Of a DNA stretch of 64,000 nucleotides, positions 1 to 10,065 are shown in pieces. The DNA lies in NCBI GenBank assembly GCA_947095535.1, contig OX352772.1, forward strand, positions 99,295,956-99,359,955. The letters run 5' to 3'. Each line of letters opens with the position of its first letter. Positions within the stretch are counted from its first letter, which is position 1. A program made the translations under genes and the position numbers. This stretch comes from Poecilobothrus nobilitatus. Its lineage: Eukaryota > Arthropoda > Insecta > Diptera > Dolichopodidae. The notes under the pieces are model-generated. The model was not told the origin of the DNA. It ran no database searches and saw only the letters and a program-made list of their open reading frames with translations.

Positions 1-219
1 TGGAAAACGTCTTAGAAAAAGAAAATCAATAAGAAATCAAAATGTACAAATATTTGAAACTGATACAAGAGACATTATAACTGTTCCTTTAGATAGTTCA
101 AGTCCACCAACGCAAAAAAAAAAACTATAAATAGCAAAGAGTTGAATAATTCATCAAGACGTGTTTTAAGGTCAGCAGCAGGTAATACTCAAACAGAACT
201 TAATTTTTCCAATTCGTAA
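1..219 (+). pseudogene. Polinton copy 1: C-terminal end of X protein (putative virion-associated)
   Basis: This is the tail of a gene that begins before the window. The readable frame contains RKRKSIRNQNVQIFETDT, which matches the C-terminus of the longer X protein at 44,738-45,181. A run of A residues near 112-126 shifts the frame; the shifted frame then reads a basic, Asn/Ser-rich tail ending at TAA 217-219. Function is unknown. Its position just before the penton-like gene, the same in both copies, suggests a structural or capsid-associated role, which is inference. The frame is broken, so it is called a pseudogene. Confidence 0.6.
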
Positions 220-237
220 GAATAAATCCCCAAGCTC

Positions 238-941
238 ATGGACAACATACAAGTAAATGATGCATTTTATGTCACTTTACTCAGTGATTCATCTATGAAC
301 TATTATCAAGAAAATTCATTATCATCTTTTACAAATAAAATGAATAAATACATGTGAAGGTGGAAAGTCGGTATTTTAGAAAAATATGTTAATGATTTCG
401 TTCCAAATATGTATAGTGAAGAATTGGAAAAAAGTACTCAAATATTTATTAAAGGTATGCAGAAAAGTATGATAGGAGTTGGAACATCATATATTCCATA
501 CATAGAAAAACAAATGATATGTAACTGGAAAGTTTTTCTACTACCAACACTAATTCAAAATATACGCCCACTTAATAGATACAAGAAATATATAAATAAA
601 CAAGAAAAGAAGTTGAACGACAGTTGATTTAAGGAATTTTTAATTTTATGAATTATACTGTACAATTTATTCCAATTATTAAACCAGATATGTTTTTTAT
701 ATACACAGATATAATTGAACCGCAAAAAATAGGTGATAAATATGTAAGGTGTTTAAGATCCGTCAAAATACAAAATGCTTTCAATGATACTGCAAAAGAA
801 TTCAGTAATATTCAATATTGCAATGTGAAGAAATCATTTAATAACATTTCATTACTTTTATGTGATAAATTTGGATACAAAATAAACTTTTCCTATAGTT
901 CAATTCCAACAAAAATTGTATTGCATTTTAAAAAAGTATAA
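238..941 (+). pseudogene. mCP: Polinton copy 1: penton-like minor capsid protein, broken
   Basis: This is the homologue of the gene at 45,183-46,006. The ATG at 238 opens a frame with AFYVTLLSDSSMNYYQENS, the usual kind of N-terminus for Polinton penton-like (single jelly-roll) proteins. A TGA in TACATGTGA (about 353-358) and a frame change break it. About 230 bp present in copy 2 are deleted near 645-655, so the body joins directly to the C-terminal block (648-941). That block carries YTDIIEPQKIGD, the most conserved penton-like stretch, and ends in a beta-rich tail with VLHFKKV. The protein would form capsid vertices with the MCP. The assignment rests on the DIIEPQ..GD motif and gene order. 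Confidence 0.8.
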
Positions 942-988
942 ATAAAAGCGATTTTACAAAATTATATATTATTTTATTTTTATTCATA

Positions 989-1437
989 ATGGAGAGAGAG
1001 AGAGAGAGAATAAAACCATTATTTAATTCAATCTGGTAGAGGACTTAATGATATCGGCCCTTTATTACATTCAACAGTATCTTTTCAAACAGGTCGTGGA
1101 TTGGGAAGCTATTTTTGGGGAACTTTTTAGATATTTGAAACCATTATTTACTTCAGGCGCTGATATTTTGAAAAAAGAGGTTATTAACTCTGGTATCAAT
1201 GCTGTATCTGATATTGCATATGGTGCAAATGTAAAAGAAGTTATGCAAGATCGTAGTAAAGAGATTGTTAAAAGTGTACGACGTGGTACTGAATTATGAA
1301 AACTGAATGAAATGTATAGTTCTGGTAAAAGAAAACGAAAAACTATAAAAAGACCATTCGTTAAAAATTTAAATTATTTTACGTCAAAACGACGCAAAAA
1401 TAATAACAAAAAGAAATGAAAAGATATTTTTAATTAA
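989..1437 (+). pseudogene. Polinton copy 1: basic RGRG/GGLF-type structural protein, broken
   Basis: The frame after the GA run reads GLNDIGPLLHSTVSF and then TGRGLGSYF, followed by a Leu-rich segment with KPLFTSGADILKKEVIN and a strongly basic C-terminus (SGKRKRK, KRRKNNNKKK). A Gly-rich RGRG-GSF turn, a short hydrophobic patch and a basic tail are typical of a small conserved Polinton protein that sits between the penton-like and MCP genes. A role as a DNA-binding or capsid-cement protein is inferred. Stops at about 1,129 (TAG), 1,297 (TGA) and 1,416 (TGA) break the frame. The stop TAA at 1435-1437 precedes the MCP ATG by two bases. Confidence 0.65.
992..1009. repeat. (GA)n microsatellite at the start of the RGRG gene
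   Basis: Nine GA dinucleotides follow the ATG at 989. In copy 2 the same place reads ATGGAGAGAGTATAC and continues in frame, so the GA run is a local expansion or replacement that damages the start of the gene in copy 1. Confidence 0.85.
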
Positions 1438-1439
1438 TT

Positions 1440-2673
1440 ATGATTGAGTGTATGAAATCTGAGTTGGATATTTTTAAAACCCAACCCATTTCAGTCTAGC
1501 ATTTTACGATCTGAACAAGTGTCCAACAATCCTATTGCCTCTTTTAGACAACCCCACAACTATTGAATTTATTTCACTGGGTAATGGCGATACATATAGA
1601 GATTTGTCTTCTACATATTTGAGATTAAAAGTACAGATGTTAAAGAAAGATGGAACACATTGGAATAATGATAAAACTGCTTATGGAAAAACAATAATAC
1701 AACCAAGTGTAGTTAATAACATTTTACATTCTTTAATAAAACAATGTAATGTTCAATTAAATGGCAAAAATAAAACACCATCTGATGGAAATTATCACTA
1801 TAGAGCTTATATGGAATCATTACTAAATTATGGTATAGATGCTGCTACAACTTATTTAGAATGTGCAGGATGGATTTTAGATAAAGTAAATGTAGCTAAA
1901 TCTGATAGGTAATAATGTATCAAAAGAGCGCGGAAAATTGTATCATAATAGCAGTGTAGTGGAACTTATGGGTAAACAGATTTTTATCTTTTTGCAGACG
2001 ACTCTGATGAATCACAATTAAAAATTATAGAAGTCACGCTATTTATGATACATACATTTTACCGTTAATCCAAGCGTACTGTTAGCACACAATGCTGTTC
2101 TTGTGAAATTCAATGCTAAATATAATTATAAACGCGTTGAAGTAAAAAGTTTTACAATTCCAATGAACAACTCATCAATATCACTTGATAATGCTTCTAT
2201 TGGACAGTTGCCAAACACAATAATTTTTGTAATGCAGAAAATGTGGCTTACTCTGGAAAAAGATAAAAAAATCCATACAATTTTCAACATTTTGATATTT
2301 CACAATTTGTGTTAACGTAAATGGTGTTCAAATACCTAATGCTCAATTGCTGCAGTTTGCACCAGTTTTTCAGATGAAAATAAATGCTGTACAAGAGCAT
2401 ACAGTACACTTTTTTCAGGAACTGGAATTTACCACAATGATAAAGGCCATCGGATAACAAAGTCTATGTTTAGTAATGGATTTTTCATACTAGCTTTTGA
2501 TTTAACTCCAAATGCATTTGGAAATGATGTCAAGGTTTACTAAAGCAGGGTCCAGTTAGAATTGAGGCAAGGCTATCAAAATCACTTACATCTACACTAA
2601 CTGCAATTGTTATAGAGAATTTTATGCAAGCATACAAATTGATAAAAATCGAAATATATTTACAAATTTATAA
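1440..2673 (+). pseudogene. MCP: Polinton copy 1: major capsid protein (double jelly-roll), broken
   Basis: The ATG at 1440 starts the frame MIECMKSELDIFKTQP, followed after a frame change by TIEFISLGNGDTYRDLSSTYLRLKV. Later blocks include VNPSVLLAHNAVLVKFNAKY, RRVEVKSF-like KRVEVKSFTIP, IGQLPNTI, AYSTLFSG and a C-terminal IQIDKNRNIF. These match the order of conserved blocks in Polinton/virophage-type double jelly-roll MCPs. The gene has frameshifts near 1,490-1,540 and 1,905-2,100, a deletion around 1,930-2,040, and further shifts near 2,250 and 2,315-2,400. It ends at TAA 2671-2673. It would form the hexon-like capsid shell and is no longer functional. Confidence 0.85.
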
Positions 2674-2710
2674 ATAGAATACTGAAACATGTATTTGAAT
2701 ATTTGACAAG

Positions 2711-3042
2711 ATGTCATCGTGCTGTACACTTGTGGGTGTGAAGTTTTGTTGTGATGATAAAAATACTTAATTTGTAAAAGATATTTGATTAGTTGGAATT
2801 AAAGAACCTTGTAAAAAATTTGTAAAAGAGTTTATTTATAAATTTCCAACCAAAGAAATTATAAATGAAAATTTTGAAAATTACTCTTTCGGAACTGTAC
2901 ATAATGATAAAATTAATAAAGAATTAAGACAGGTACTATAAAATTTGATTTTATTATACCAAATGAAAAAATTAAAAAGGGATTTTTTAATGAACTACAT
3001 TAATGAAATAAGTAGAGTGTATGATTTGAGTCAGTTTGAGTC
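2711..3042 (+). pseudogene. Polinton copy 1: degenerate ORF between MCP and protease
   Basis: The ATG at 2711 opens MSSCCTLVGVKFCCDDKN and the same frame continues through three stops with KEPCKKFVKEFIYKFP and NYSFGTVHNDKINKELRQ. The start and the codon-like texture suggest a former gene of roughly 100 residues. I do not recognise the family. In copy 2 almost all of it is deleted, leaving only the first codons (about 47,715). Confidence 0.4.
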
Positions 3043-3496
3043 ATGAACACTTTAGAAATAATTAGTGTTTTAAAATGTAACAAATTTACAAACAAATATT
3101 TTAAGCGAGTTTTTGCTTTAGACAAAATTCCAAAAATAATAGAAAAACCAACTTTTTTAATTGTAAACACTGACAAGATAAAAGATCCGGGAACACATTG
3201 GTTTGTCCTTTATATTCCAAAGCATGGTTGCACAGAATATTTTGACTCGTATGATGGAGTTCCAGATAAACCGGAAATTTTGGAATACTTGAAAAATCAG
3301 TGCATAGTTAAATAAACAGATGCAGGGTATTCTTTCAGATGTATGTGGGCAATACTGTTGCGTTTTTGGCTGGTATAGATGTTTTGGTTTAAGTATGAAA
3401 ACTTTTTTGAATGAATTTCATAAAGATAATCATATAGAAAACGACAATCTGATTATTAACATGTTTTACAACTTATTTGGAAATTTAAATTTTTAA
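3043..3496 (+). pseudogene. PRO: Polinton copy 1: adenain-like cysteine protease, frameshifted
   Basis: The ATG at 3043 gives a 90-codon frame containing GTHWFVLYI (candidate catalytic His) and YFDSYDG (the acidic/structural motif after it). The frame stops at about 3,313. In the next frame SDVCGQYCCVFG (about 3,335-3,370) supplies the candidate nucleophile Cys, and the frame runs to TAA 3494-3496. The order His, acidic, Cys with a CGxYC signature is that of the adenovirus-type maturation protease (C5/Ulp1-like) of Polintons, which processes capsid precursors. One base change separates the His and Cys halves, so the enzyme cannot be made from this copy. Copy 2 has lost this gene altogether. 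Confidence 0.85.
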
Positions 3497-3555
3497 CAAT
3501 CTTTTGTACCGCAGCAATATAATTAATATTAAAAGGTTTTAATTAAAACGTAGTA

Positions 3556-3933
3556 ATGGATGATCAAGGTTTGAACACAAATTTGATATATTTTCTCAAC
3601 AGATATCACTTGTTGGTTTTGATACAGAATTTCTTGTAGCAACTTGCATTTTTCACGGTATTGGAAAAAAGCCAGCTATTTTAAAATATCATGATTGGTG
3701 TAAGTTCCATCAGCAATTTTGTGAAAGGTACTCGAAACAATCAATAAAGAATACAAAATTATGTTTACAATATGGGTTAAAAATTGTTATTGGTCGATGT
3801 CTTAGTATTAACAAGGAGGAAGGTGTCACATTTTACATCTTAATTGATTTTCTTCTAGCTGTAATGGTACACAATAAAAATGCTGAATCAAATATACAGG
3901 GAATATGTTATTAAATATATCAAAATGTGCTAA
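3556..3933 (+). pseudogene. Polinton copy 1: MDDQGL protein (unknown function), broken
   Basis: The ATG at 3556 opens MDDQGLNTNLIYFLN. Shortly after, a deletion and frame change separate it from a second block with CIFHGIGKKPAIL, YHDWCKFHQQFCERYSKQS and QYGLKIVIGRCLSINK. The intact homologue lies at 47,811-48,197. No known motif is visible. It lies between protease and integrase in copy 1, so it is a conserved Polinton accessory protein of unknown role. Confidence 0.55.
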
Positions 3934-4165
3934 GATGTTATGAAATTGCACGAAGAAATATATACTCCAATACAACATTATAGCGTTCAATGCAATTATT
4001 CTAGATTGTTTTTTGTAATACCTGTACTACTAGAAAATAAAATTTGTAATTAGTCAAGAACAACAATAAATGAAAAAATTGTAAAATTTATTTAATTTGT
4101 TTTTATTATGAAATACTTATAGATACATATACATTTATACAAATATTCTTATATATTATTTTAGG

Positions 4166-4408
4166 CTATAAAATATTTCTAAAAAATTCTGCAAAATAGT
4201 CAGGATCTCCTTCTTGGTTATTTATTTCCCAAATTTGTTGCTCATGTGTATCTTCATCTAAAACTTGAAACGGTGGTATGAATTCTTCAGTTTCCATTAA
4301 TACCTCGTCATCTACACTAGACGTAATTTCATCAACTTGAACCTCATTTTGTGTACTGACTATTGCATTTTCCTCAGTAAATGGAAATGTTATTAAATCA
4401 GCTGCCAT
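4166..4408 (-). CDS. Polinton copy 1: small acidic protein, opposite strand to the capsid genes
   Basis: This is an intact 80-codon frame starting MAADLITFPFTEENA and ending DPDYFAEFFRNIL. It is strongly acidic (runs such as VDEITSSVDDEVLMETEEF) and has no Cys or obvious fold motif. The homologue at 48,442-48,684 has the same length and the same start and stop, although the neighbouring genes in both copies have decayed. It is divergently arranged with the integrase, about 160 bp apart. An acidic short protein next to DNA-handling genes could be a transcriptional activator, DNA mimic or replication co-factor; none of these is shown. Confidence 0.6.
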   Translation of the reverse strand: MAADLITFPFTEENAIVSTQNEVQVDEITSSVDDEVLMETEEFIPPFQVLDEDTHEQQIWEINNQEGDPDYFAEFFRNIL

Positions 4409-4569
4409 TTTTGTAAATATCTTACAAAAATTGAGTTAAAAATGATTTGTCAGTAAAATTGAACGGCATTATATACTGTAGAATACAGTCAAAATTTAAA
4501 GTTTTCAGAGTATACAAAAAAAGAAATGTAAAATTGAATTTTTAAAACTAGTTAGATGGTGTAAAAATC
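4409..4569. promoter_or_regulatory. Divergent intergenic region, acidic ORF / integrase (copy 1)
   Basis: These 161 bases separate two head-to-head starts and are closely matched at 48,685-48,846. TATATACTGT-like and TTTAAAGTTTTC segments are present, and a single short region must drive both genes. No defined promoter motif can be assigned by eye. Confidence 0.35.
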
Positions 4570-5474
4570 ATGTCAAGATCTCAAATAGTAAAAGATATAT
4601 ATAGACCAGCTAGAAAAAAGTATCTTAGAAGGAAAGTCAAGCAGAAAGGAGTAAATGATACCTGGCAAATTGATCTAGTGGAAATGATTCCTTATGGAAA
4701 ATTCAACAAAGGTTTTAAATATATGTTAACCGTTATAGATGTATTTTCTAAATATGCTTATGCTGAACCAATTAAAACTAAAACCGGTAGTAATGTTTTA
4801 AATGCTTTAAAGAAAATTATAAAACGAGCTAAAAGGTACCTAAAAACATTCATTCAGATCAAGGTAAAGAATTTTTCAACTCGATATTTCAAAATTTTGT
4901 TGTAAAGGAGCGTATTAATCACTATCATACTTACTCTGAAATAGCATCTATTGTAGAACGCTTTAATCGAACTTTAAAAAATTTAATGTGCAAAATATTT
5001 AGTTTACAAGGAAACTACAAATGGATTAATATATTGCAATCTTTATTAAACACCTATAATTCCACTAAACAAATTACCCGCTGAAAAATATTCCTAAGAA
5101 AAACGATAAATTTATTTTAAAATTTTAACATGCTATCTAAAATTTGTCTAAAAGCTAAATATAAAGTTGGGGACTATGTTAGAATAAGTAAATACAAAAA
5201 AACTTTCGAAAAAGGTTATCAACTGAATTGGTCTACTGAAATTTTTAAAATTATCAAAGTAAACAGGACCTATCCGATCACATATCAGCTGATTGATTAT
5301 AAAAATGATTCAATATTTGGTGGATTTTATGACGAGGAATCATCATCTGTTAAACATCCAAACGTATATCTTGTCGAGAAAATTTTAAAGAAAAAAGGCA
5401 ATTAAGTTTTTGTTAAATGGCTTGGGTTTGACGAAAAACATAACACATGGATAAATTCAACAAATATTGTTTAA
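4570..5474 (+). pseudogene. INT: Polinton copy 1: retroviral-type (DDE) integrase with chromodomain, broken
   Basis: The ATG at 4570 opens a basic N-terminus (RPARKKYLRRKVKQKG) followed by DTWQIDLVEM, whose Asp is the first DDE acid, and TVIDVFSKYAYAEPIKTKTG. A change near 4,832 throws the frame so that the second-acid motif (HSDQGKEF in copy 2) is out of frame here. SEIASIVERFNRTLKNLM (about 4,940) holds the third acid. Further on, KVGDYVRISKYKKTFEKGY is the DNA-binding SH3-like region, and VKWLGFDEKHNTWI near 5,415-5,455 is a chromodomain remnant after a TAA. The enzyme would insert the Polinton and make the target duplication. At least three frame breaks are visible. Confidence 0.88.
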
Positions 5475-5603
5475 TATCTGTAAAATAAAACTTTAATAAT
5501 CTGATCTGATCTGAAAAACTTGATAACATCTGAAAAATAAAATAAAATCTTAACATCATATTAATATATAATAATTCTTCATATAGAACAAATTCCATAA
5601 CAT
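5475..5603. other. Polinton copy 1: AT-rich spacer between integrase and SSB-like gene
   Basis: This non-coding spacer with AAAATAAAATAAAATC-type runs aligns with 49,740-50,085 of copy 2, where it is partly duplicated. It is cut at about 5,604 by element A. Confidence 0.6.
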
Positions 5604-7168
5604 ACGAGAAAGAATACAGTTACCTTTGTCAACTCTTAGATACCCGTACGAACCGTTAGTATGTTCACATCCGGTCACTTACTGCTTACAATATTATTTT
5701 TTTAATATTTTAAAATCATTTGGGTGAATTTTATAATTTCTAGAACTATGGGTTGTACATATATTCAAACTATATCTTTATACATTCTTCAAAAGCAGAT
5801 TCTAACCTTCCACATAACGATTATCAATCCAAAACTTTTTCAAAAATTCTATAGTACCATTTAATACTAAGCGCTAAATGTACAATTAAATTACAAAATA
5901 GTAAATATAATTTTAAATACTATATTATATTAATGCGCACATAGTATATTTATATTGTTATAAGTATATCGCCATACATTCCAATATTTCTTTAACAATA
6001 TTTCCATTCATAGAATAATTTCTTATAAGTACAATAAAATACATATATGTATGTAAATACTCTTATCATTCATTCGTCAATGACATATACGATATGTAAA
6101 TAAACATGATATTATATAAGTATGTATGTATATAAATATCATATAAATAAAAATTCTTCAAGCAACCGTTATGTTGTTTATTTATTTACATTTTTTTGTA
6201 CTACGCATTATATCCTCAACAATTTCAAATTATCAAGTAAAACAAAATTCGTTAAAGAAATTTGTTTTTTGAAATTTGAAAAAATCAAGTAACACTTTCA
6301 TCATTTATAAAGTAACCCTACATTATTAAAAAAAGTTGTCAACAGAAATAAGAGTATAATATTGAAGGTTTAATTTTTATGCATTACTTCAAAAAAAATT
6401 TAACAGGTGTTTAAAAATAGCAAATTTTCAGTTTTTGACCCCTTACAGCTCCTAAACGGGGGGTGATACAAAAAAAATTTCTGAAATGACTCATACTTAT
6501 TTTCAAAGATCTTTTTGTCAAAATTTGAAGTTTCTAACTTAATCCGTTTAGAAGAGAAAAGGGTTAAAGGATTTTGCAATAATTCAGTTTCGCATAACGG
6601 TAAATTAAGACACCGTATAGCACAAGTATATATTTATTATGTACATATTTGTAAAGCTCATAAAAGCACCTATCGTTTGGAATTCATATTGAAGATATAC
6701 CTTATAGAGCTTGTGTTATAATAATTTAAATATAGAGATTTTTCGAACTTTGGGGGGCTGTAGCTCCTAAAAGGGTGGGGCTACAGAAAAAAGTTATTAA
6801 AAATAAAATTAATATTTTTATGATATCTATCAGCAGTTAAAATTTCATGGCTCTATTTCAAAAAAATTGTGGAGGTCTAACAGTTAGTTGTTCAGGAGCT
6901 ACCCAAAGGTTTGGTCGGAACTCAACCAAAAAAATAGGGAACCTACAAATTGCTCCCAGAATATTTTGTGTAAATTTCAAGATTCTAGCTTTCTTAGTTT
7001 TTGAGTTAGCGTGCTGACGGACGGATGGACGGACATGGCTTAATCGACTCAGAATTTGATTCTGATCCGATCCATACCTTTGAAAGTATATCTAGCTCGC
7101 TTATTTCGAGGTGTTACAAATGGAGGAGTAATTTTATTATACCCGATACTTATCGTACGGGTATAAAA
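5604..7168 (+). mobile_element. Element A copy 1 (Helentron/DINE-like, full length, about 1.57 kb)
   Basis: The 5' end reads GAGAAAGAATACAGTTACC, with a subterminal ATACCCGTACG at about 5,640-5,650. The 3' end carries the complement, CGTACGGGTAT, followed by an A run. The 3' terminal ATACCCG...CGGGTAT can fold into a 7-bp hairpin. A GACGGACGGACG microsatellite lies about 140 bp from the 3' end. There is no transposase and no flanking terminal inverted repeat. Subterminal inverted repeats, a 3' hairpin, an internal GTCC/GGAC microsatellite and the absence of a protein are the published hallmarks of non-autonomous Helentrons (DINE-1 type). The family name is inference; the element boundaries are seen by comparing Polinton copies 1 and 2. 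Confidence 0.7.
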
Positions 7169-7182
7169 AACTTAAACTATAA

Positions 7183-7373
7183 TCATTGTTTTGTGGCGAA
7201 TTGAAATCATCACATTCTTCTTTTAAAATTAACTCATTTTCCTCGTTTACGACGAAATAAGTATTTTTTTCGATTTCCTCTCGGAAATCATTATCTTCAA
7301 ATACCGCAACTTTTTGTTGCGGTATAAATATAATATTATTTAGGGTCTCGGAGACCCATTTTTCACCGTAAAC
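7183..7373 (-). pseudogene. Polinton copy 1: C-terminal part of SSB-like protein, split by element A
   Basis: The minus-strand frame matches the C-terminal two thirds of the ORF at 50,093-50,335 (NTVYGEKWV-like start, then a Gln/Phe-rich strand and an acidic tail). The stop is TGA here instead of TAA. Element A copy 2 is inserted at about 7,374, separating it from its first nine codons at 8,954-8,979. It is therefore inactive in copy 1. See 50,093-50,335 for the proposed function. Confidence 0.7.
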
Positions 7374-8953
7374 GGTGTTTATACCCGTACGTTAGGATCG
7401 GGTATAATAAAATTACTCCTCCGTTTGTAACACCTCGAAATAAGCGAGCTAGATATACCTTCAAAGGTATGGATCGGATCAGAAAAAAATTCTAAGACTT
7501 TTGAGCCATGTCCGTCCGTCCGTCCGTCAGCACGCTAACTCAAAAACTAAGAAAGCTAGAATCTTGAAACTTACACAAAATATTCTGGGATTATTTGTAG
7601 GTTCCCTATTTTTTTTGGTTGAGTTTGGATCAAAACTTAGGGTAGCTCTCAAACATCTAACTTTTAGATCCCCACATTTTTTTTTGAAATAGAGCTATGA
7701 AATTTTAACTGCTGATAGATCTCACAAAAATATTAATTTTATTTTTAATAACTTTTTTTTGTAGCCCCACCCGTTACGGAGCTACAGCTCCCCAAAGGTT
7801 CAAAAAAGTTCTATATTTAAATTGTTATAGTATAAGTTGTATAAGGTATATCTTCATTTTGAAAACGGCAAACGATTACTATTTTTATTAGCTTTAAAAA
7901 TATATATATAATAAATATATATTTGTGGCATACGGTGTTTTAATTTACCGTTATGCAAAACTCAAATTTTGCAAAATTCTTTAACCTTTCTATCTCCTAA
8001 ACGGTTAAAGTTGGAAACTTGAAATTTTGACAGAAGTTAGATCTTTGAAAATAAGTATGAGTCATTTCAGAAATTTTTTTTATATCACTCCCCGTTTAGG
8101 AGCTGTAAGGGGTCAAAAACTGAAAATTTCCTACTTTTAAACACCTGTAACTTGAACACCTGTTAAAATTTTTTTGAAGTAATACACAAAAATTAAAGCT
8201 TCAACATTATACTATTATTTCTGTTAACAACTTTTTTTAATAATATAGCGTTACTTTATGATTGACGAAAGTTTTGCTTGATTTTTTCAAATTGTCTAAC
8301 AAATTTCTTCAACAATTTTTTTACATTTTGTTTTACTCGATAATTTGAAATTGTTGAGGATATAATGCGTAGTACAAAAAAATGTAAATAAATAAACAAC
8401 ATAACGGTTGCTTGAAGAATTTTTATTTATATTATATTGATATACATACATACATACTTATATAATATCATGTTTATTTACATATCGTATATGTCACTAG
8501 TGAATGAATGATAAGAGTATAGATGTATATTATATAGCGCCGTATTTACATACATATATGTATTTTATTGTACTTATAAGAAATTATTCTGTCAATGGAA
8601 TATTTAAATATAATATAATATAATATTTAAAATTATATTTACTATTTTGTACTAAGTAAATTTAATATACATTTACCGCTTAGTATTAAATGGTACTATA
8701 GAATATTTGAAAAAGTTTTGGATTGATAATCGTTATGTGGAAGGGTAAAATCTGCTTTTGAAGAATGTATAAATATATAGTTTGAATATATGTACAACCC
8801 ATAGTTCTAGAAATTATAAAATTCACCCAAATTATTTTAAAATACTAAAATATTAACAAAATAATATTGTAAGCAAAGTGACAGGCTGTGAACATACTAA
8901 CGGTTCGTACGGGTATCTAAGAGTTGACAAAGGCAACTGTATTCTTCCTCGTT
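7374..8953 (-). mobile_element. Element A copy 2 (full length, inverted relative to copy 1)
   Basis: This is the reverse complement of the element at 5,604-7,168: it begins ATACCCGTACGTTAGGATCG and ends ...GTATTCTTCCTCG. It interrupts the SSB-like gene between AACGGTGTTT and TTATTTTATAG; the uninterrupted site is visible at 50,280-50,320. The insertion lies within a T-rich site, as expected for Helentrons, which insert between two T bases without a clear duplication. With copy 1 it forms a 1.5-kb inverted repeat around a spacer of about 210 bp. Confidence 0.75.
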
Positions 8954-9249
8954 ATTTTATAGAGCCTACTTGGCTCCATATCTTTAACCTTTGAACATTT
9001 TTTTAAAGGTTTTTTTTTTAATTAAATAATTCCATGAGTTTCTTTTTTTGGTGGAATTTGATGTTGTTTAGTGATATGTAAAATGATGCGCCAGCTCGGT
9101 TTGCTCTGGTGGCTGATAAAATGAATGCTGTTGTTGTTGCTCTTGCTGATGATGTTGCTGTTGTGGTTGCTGGTCATGATAAAGTGGCATTTTCGCCATC
9201 TTCTTCTTTTTGTAATGATTTGAGCCTGAATGGTTACGTCATCCCACAT
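8954..9249 (-). pseudogene. Polinton copy 1: Gln/His-rich ORF and start of SSB-like gene
   Basis: The minus-strand ATG at 9,247-9,249 opens MWDDVTIQAQI followed by a basic stretch and a compositionally biased segment (CAA/CAG/CAT codons) that is frameshifted in this copy. The homologue is at 50,348-50,584. The ATG at 8,979 (MEPSRLYKI) then starts the SSB-like ORF, cut after nine codons by element A copy 2. Whether the two frames are one spliced gene or two adjacent genes cannot be told. Confidence 0.5.
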
Positions 9250-9466
9250 TATTGGTATTTTTATAAAATCTCGATGTATTTATATACAAATTTCAAGTAA
9301 TATTAAAACAAAATAAAAACTTTAGAACTAGTTACACTCTTGCAAATATTTTCTAAGTGGAAAGGGTAAAAAGGTAAGGGAAAGGGTAAGGGTAATGAAT
9401 CTGTATTAAAAATTTAATATTATTCTGTTATTCAAGCATTTAACATCTGAAATTCGTATAAAGAAA
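9250..9466. promoter_or_regulatory. Divergent region between SSB-like gene and PolB (copy 1)
   Basis: This is an AT-rich divergent intergenic region. It includes a purine-rich tract, GGTAAGGGAAAGGGTAAGGG, around 9,373-9,395 that replaces a longer motif-rich segment present at 50,750-51,150 in copy 2. Confidence 0.35.
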
Positions 9467-10045
9467 ATGTCGAAAAAATTACTTTACAAAGGTTTCTTAC
9501 CGAAACTATAACGCCGTACATAATAAAAAGCGAGAATTCGACATTTGTTAAACGGTTTAATATGAACGGTCATAAAATAAAATTTGCAATTAAATCCGTA
9601 CCTGAAAATAGAGAACCAATTAGCTGGATTAAGGATGCTATACATCAAATAATCAGGATTGCTGTGAGAGATGTGAATTCCACTGATAAGATTGGGTTAA
9701 CATTCTGTGGAGAAAGCTTTGAATATAAAGGTCCTGCGTATCTCAGTTTTAGATCAGCTCATGAACTTAAATTTAGCAACGTTTGGGATGTAATTTCTAA
9801 TGCTTTTCAAAGTAATTCTGAAGGTAGTTATTTATAATTCATTTTTTGTTTCATTTATTATAAACTATTTTTATTTTATGTCTTACAGTTATGTTATACA
9901 GTTACCCGTGTTAGATTACCCACTGGTAGAGGTAGAAATAATAAATATTCAAGTTATAAAGAGGAATGCTTAAAAAGGAAAGGAATAATAACAAAAAAAA
10001 CAGCGATAATTTATGTCTACCACGTGCACTTGTTGTTTCAATAGC
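9467..10045 (+). pseudogene. POLB: Polinton copy 1: PolB lineage 1, N-terminal exons
   Basis: The ATG at 9,467 (MSKK) is followed within a few codons by a one-base frame change. The longer frame reads IKFAIKSVPENREPISWI, IGLTFCGESFEYKGPAYLSF and NVWDVISNAFQSNSE. It then reaches a GT donor at 9,824 and resumes as VTRVRLPTGRGRNNKYS and NSDNLCLPRALVVSIA. These are the N-terminal blocks of Polinton protein-primed PolB. The middle of the N-terminal domain (about 100 residues by comparison with the family) is missing, and a LINE interrupts the gene at about 10,066. The polymerase would replicate the Polinton genome by protein priming. Confidence 0.85.
9824..9901 (+). other. Predicted spliceosomal intron in PolB lineage 1 (copy 1)
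   Basis: The donor GAAG|GTAGTT is at 9,823/9,824, phase 1. Joining to the AG at 9,901 restores the frame into VTRVRLP. An earlier AG at 9,888 would give a shorter intron but the wrong frame, perhaps because of a later deletion. The donor lies at the same codon (after QSNSE) and phase in the diverged copy at 26,130. Confidence 0.65.
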
Positions 10046-10065
10046 TGGTGCACTTGTTGTTTCAA
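10024..10065 (+). repeat. 18-bp direct duplication in PolB
   Basis: GTGCACTTGTTGTTTCAA occurs at 10,024-10,041 and again at 10,048-10,065, separated by TAGCTG. It sits at the junction with the LINE. It may be a slippage product or a trace of LINE insertion. Confidence 0.7.

Noticed and set aside
4570..5474. LTR retrotransposon or retrovirus because of the integrase
   Set aside because: No reverse transcriptase, gag or LTR is nearby. The integrase lies with capsid, ATPase and PolB genes, as in Polintons.
7501..7692. ORF in element A copy 2
   Set aside because: It runs across the GTCC microsatellite of a non-coding element and is not kept in other copies.
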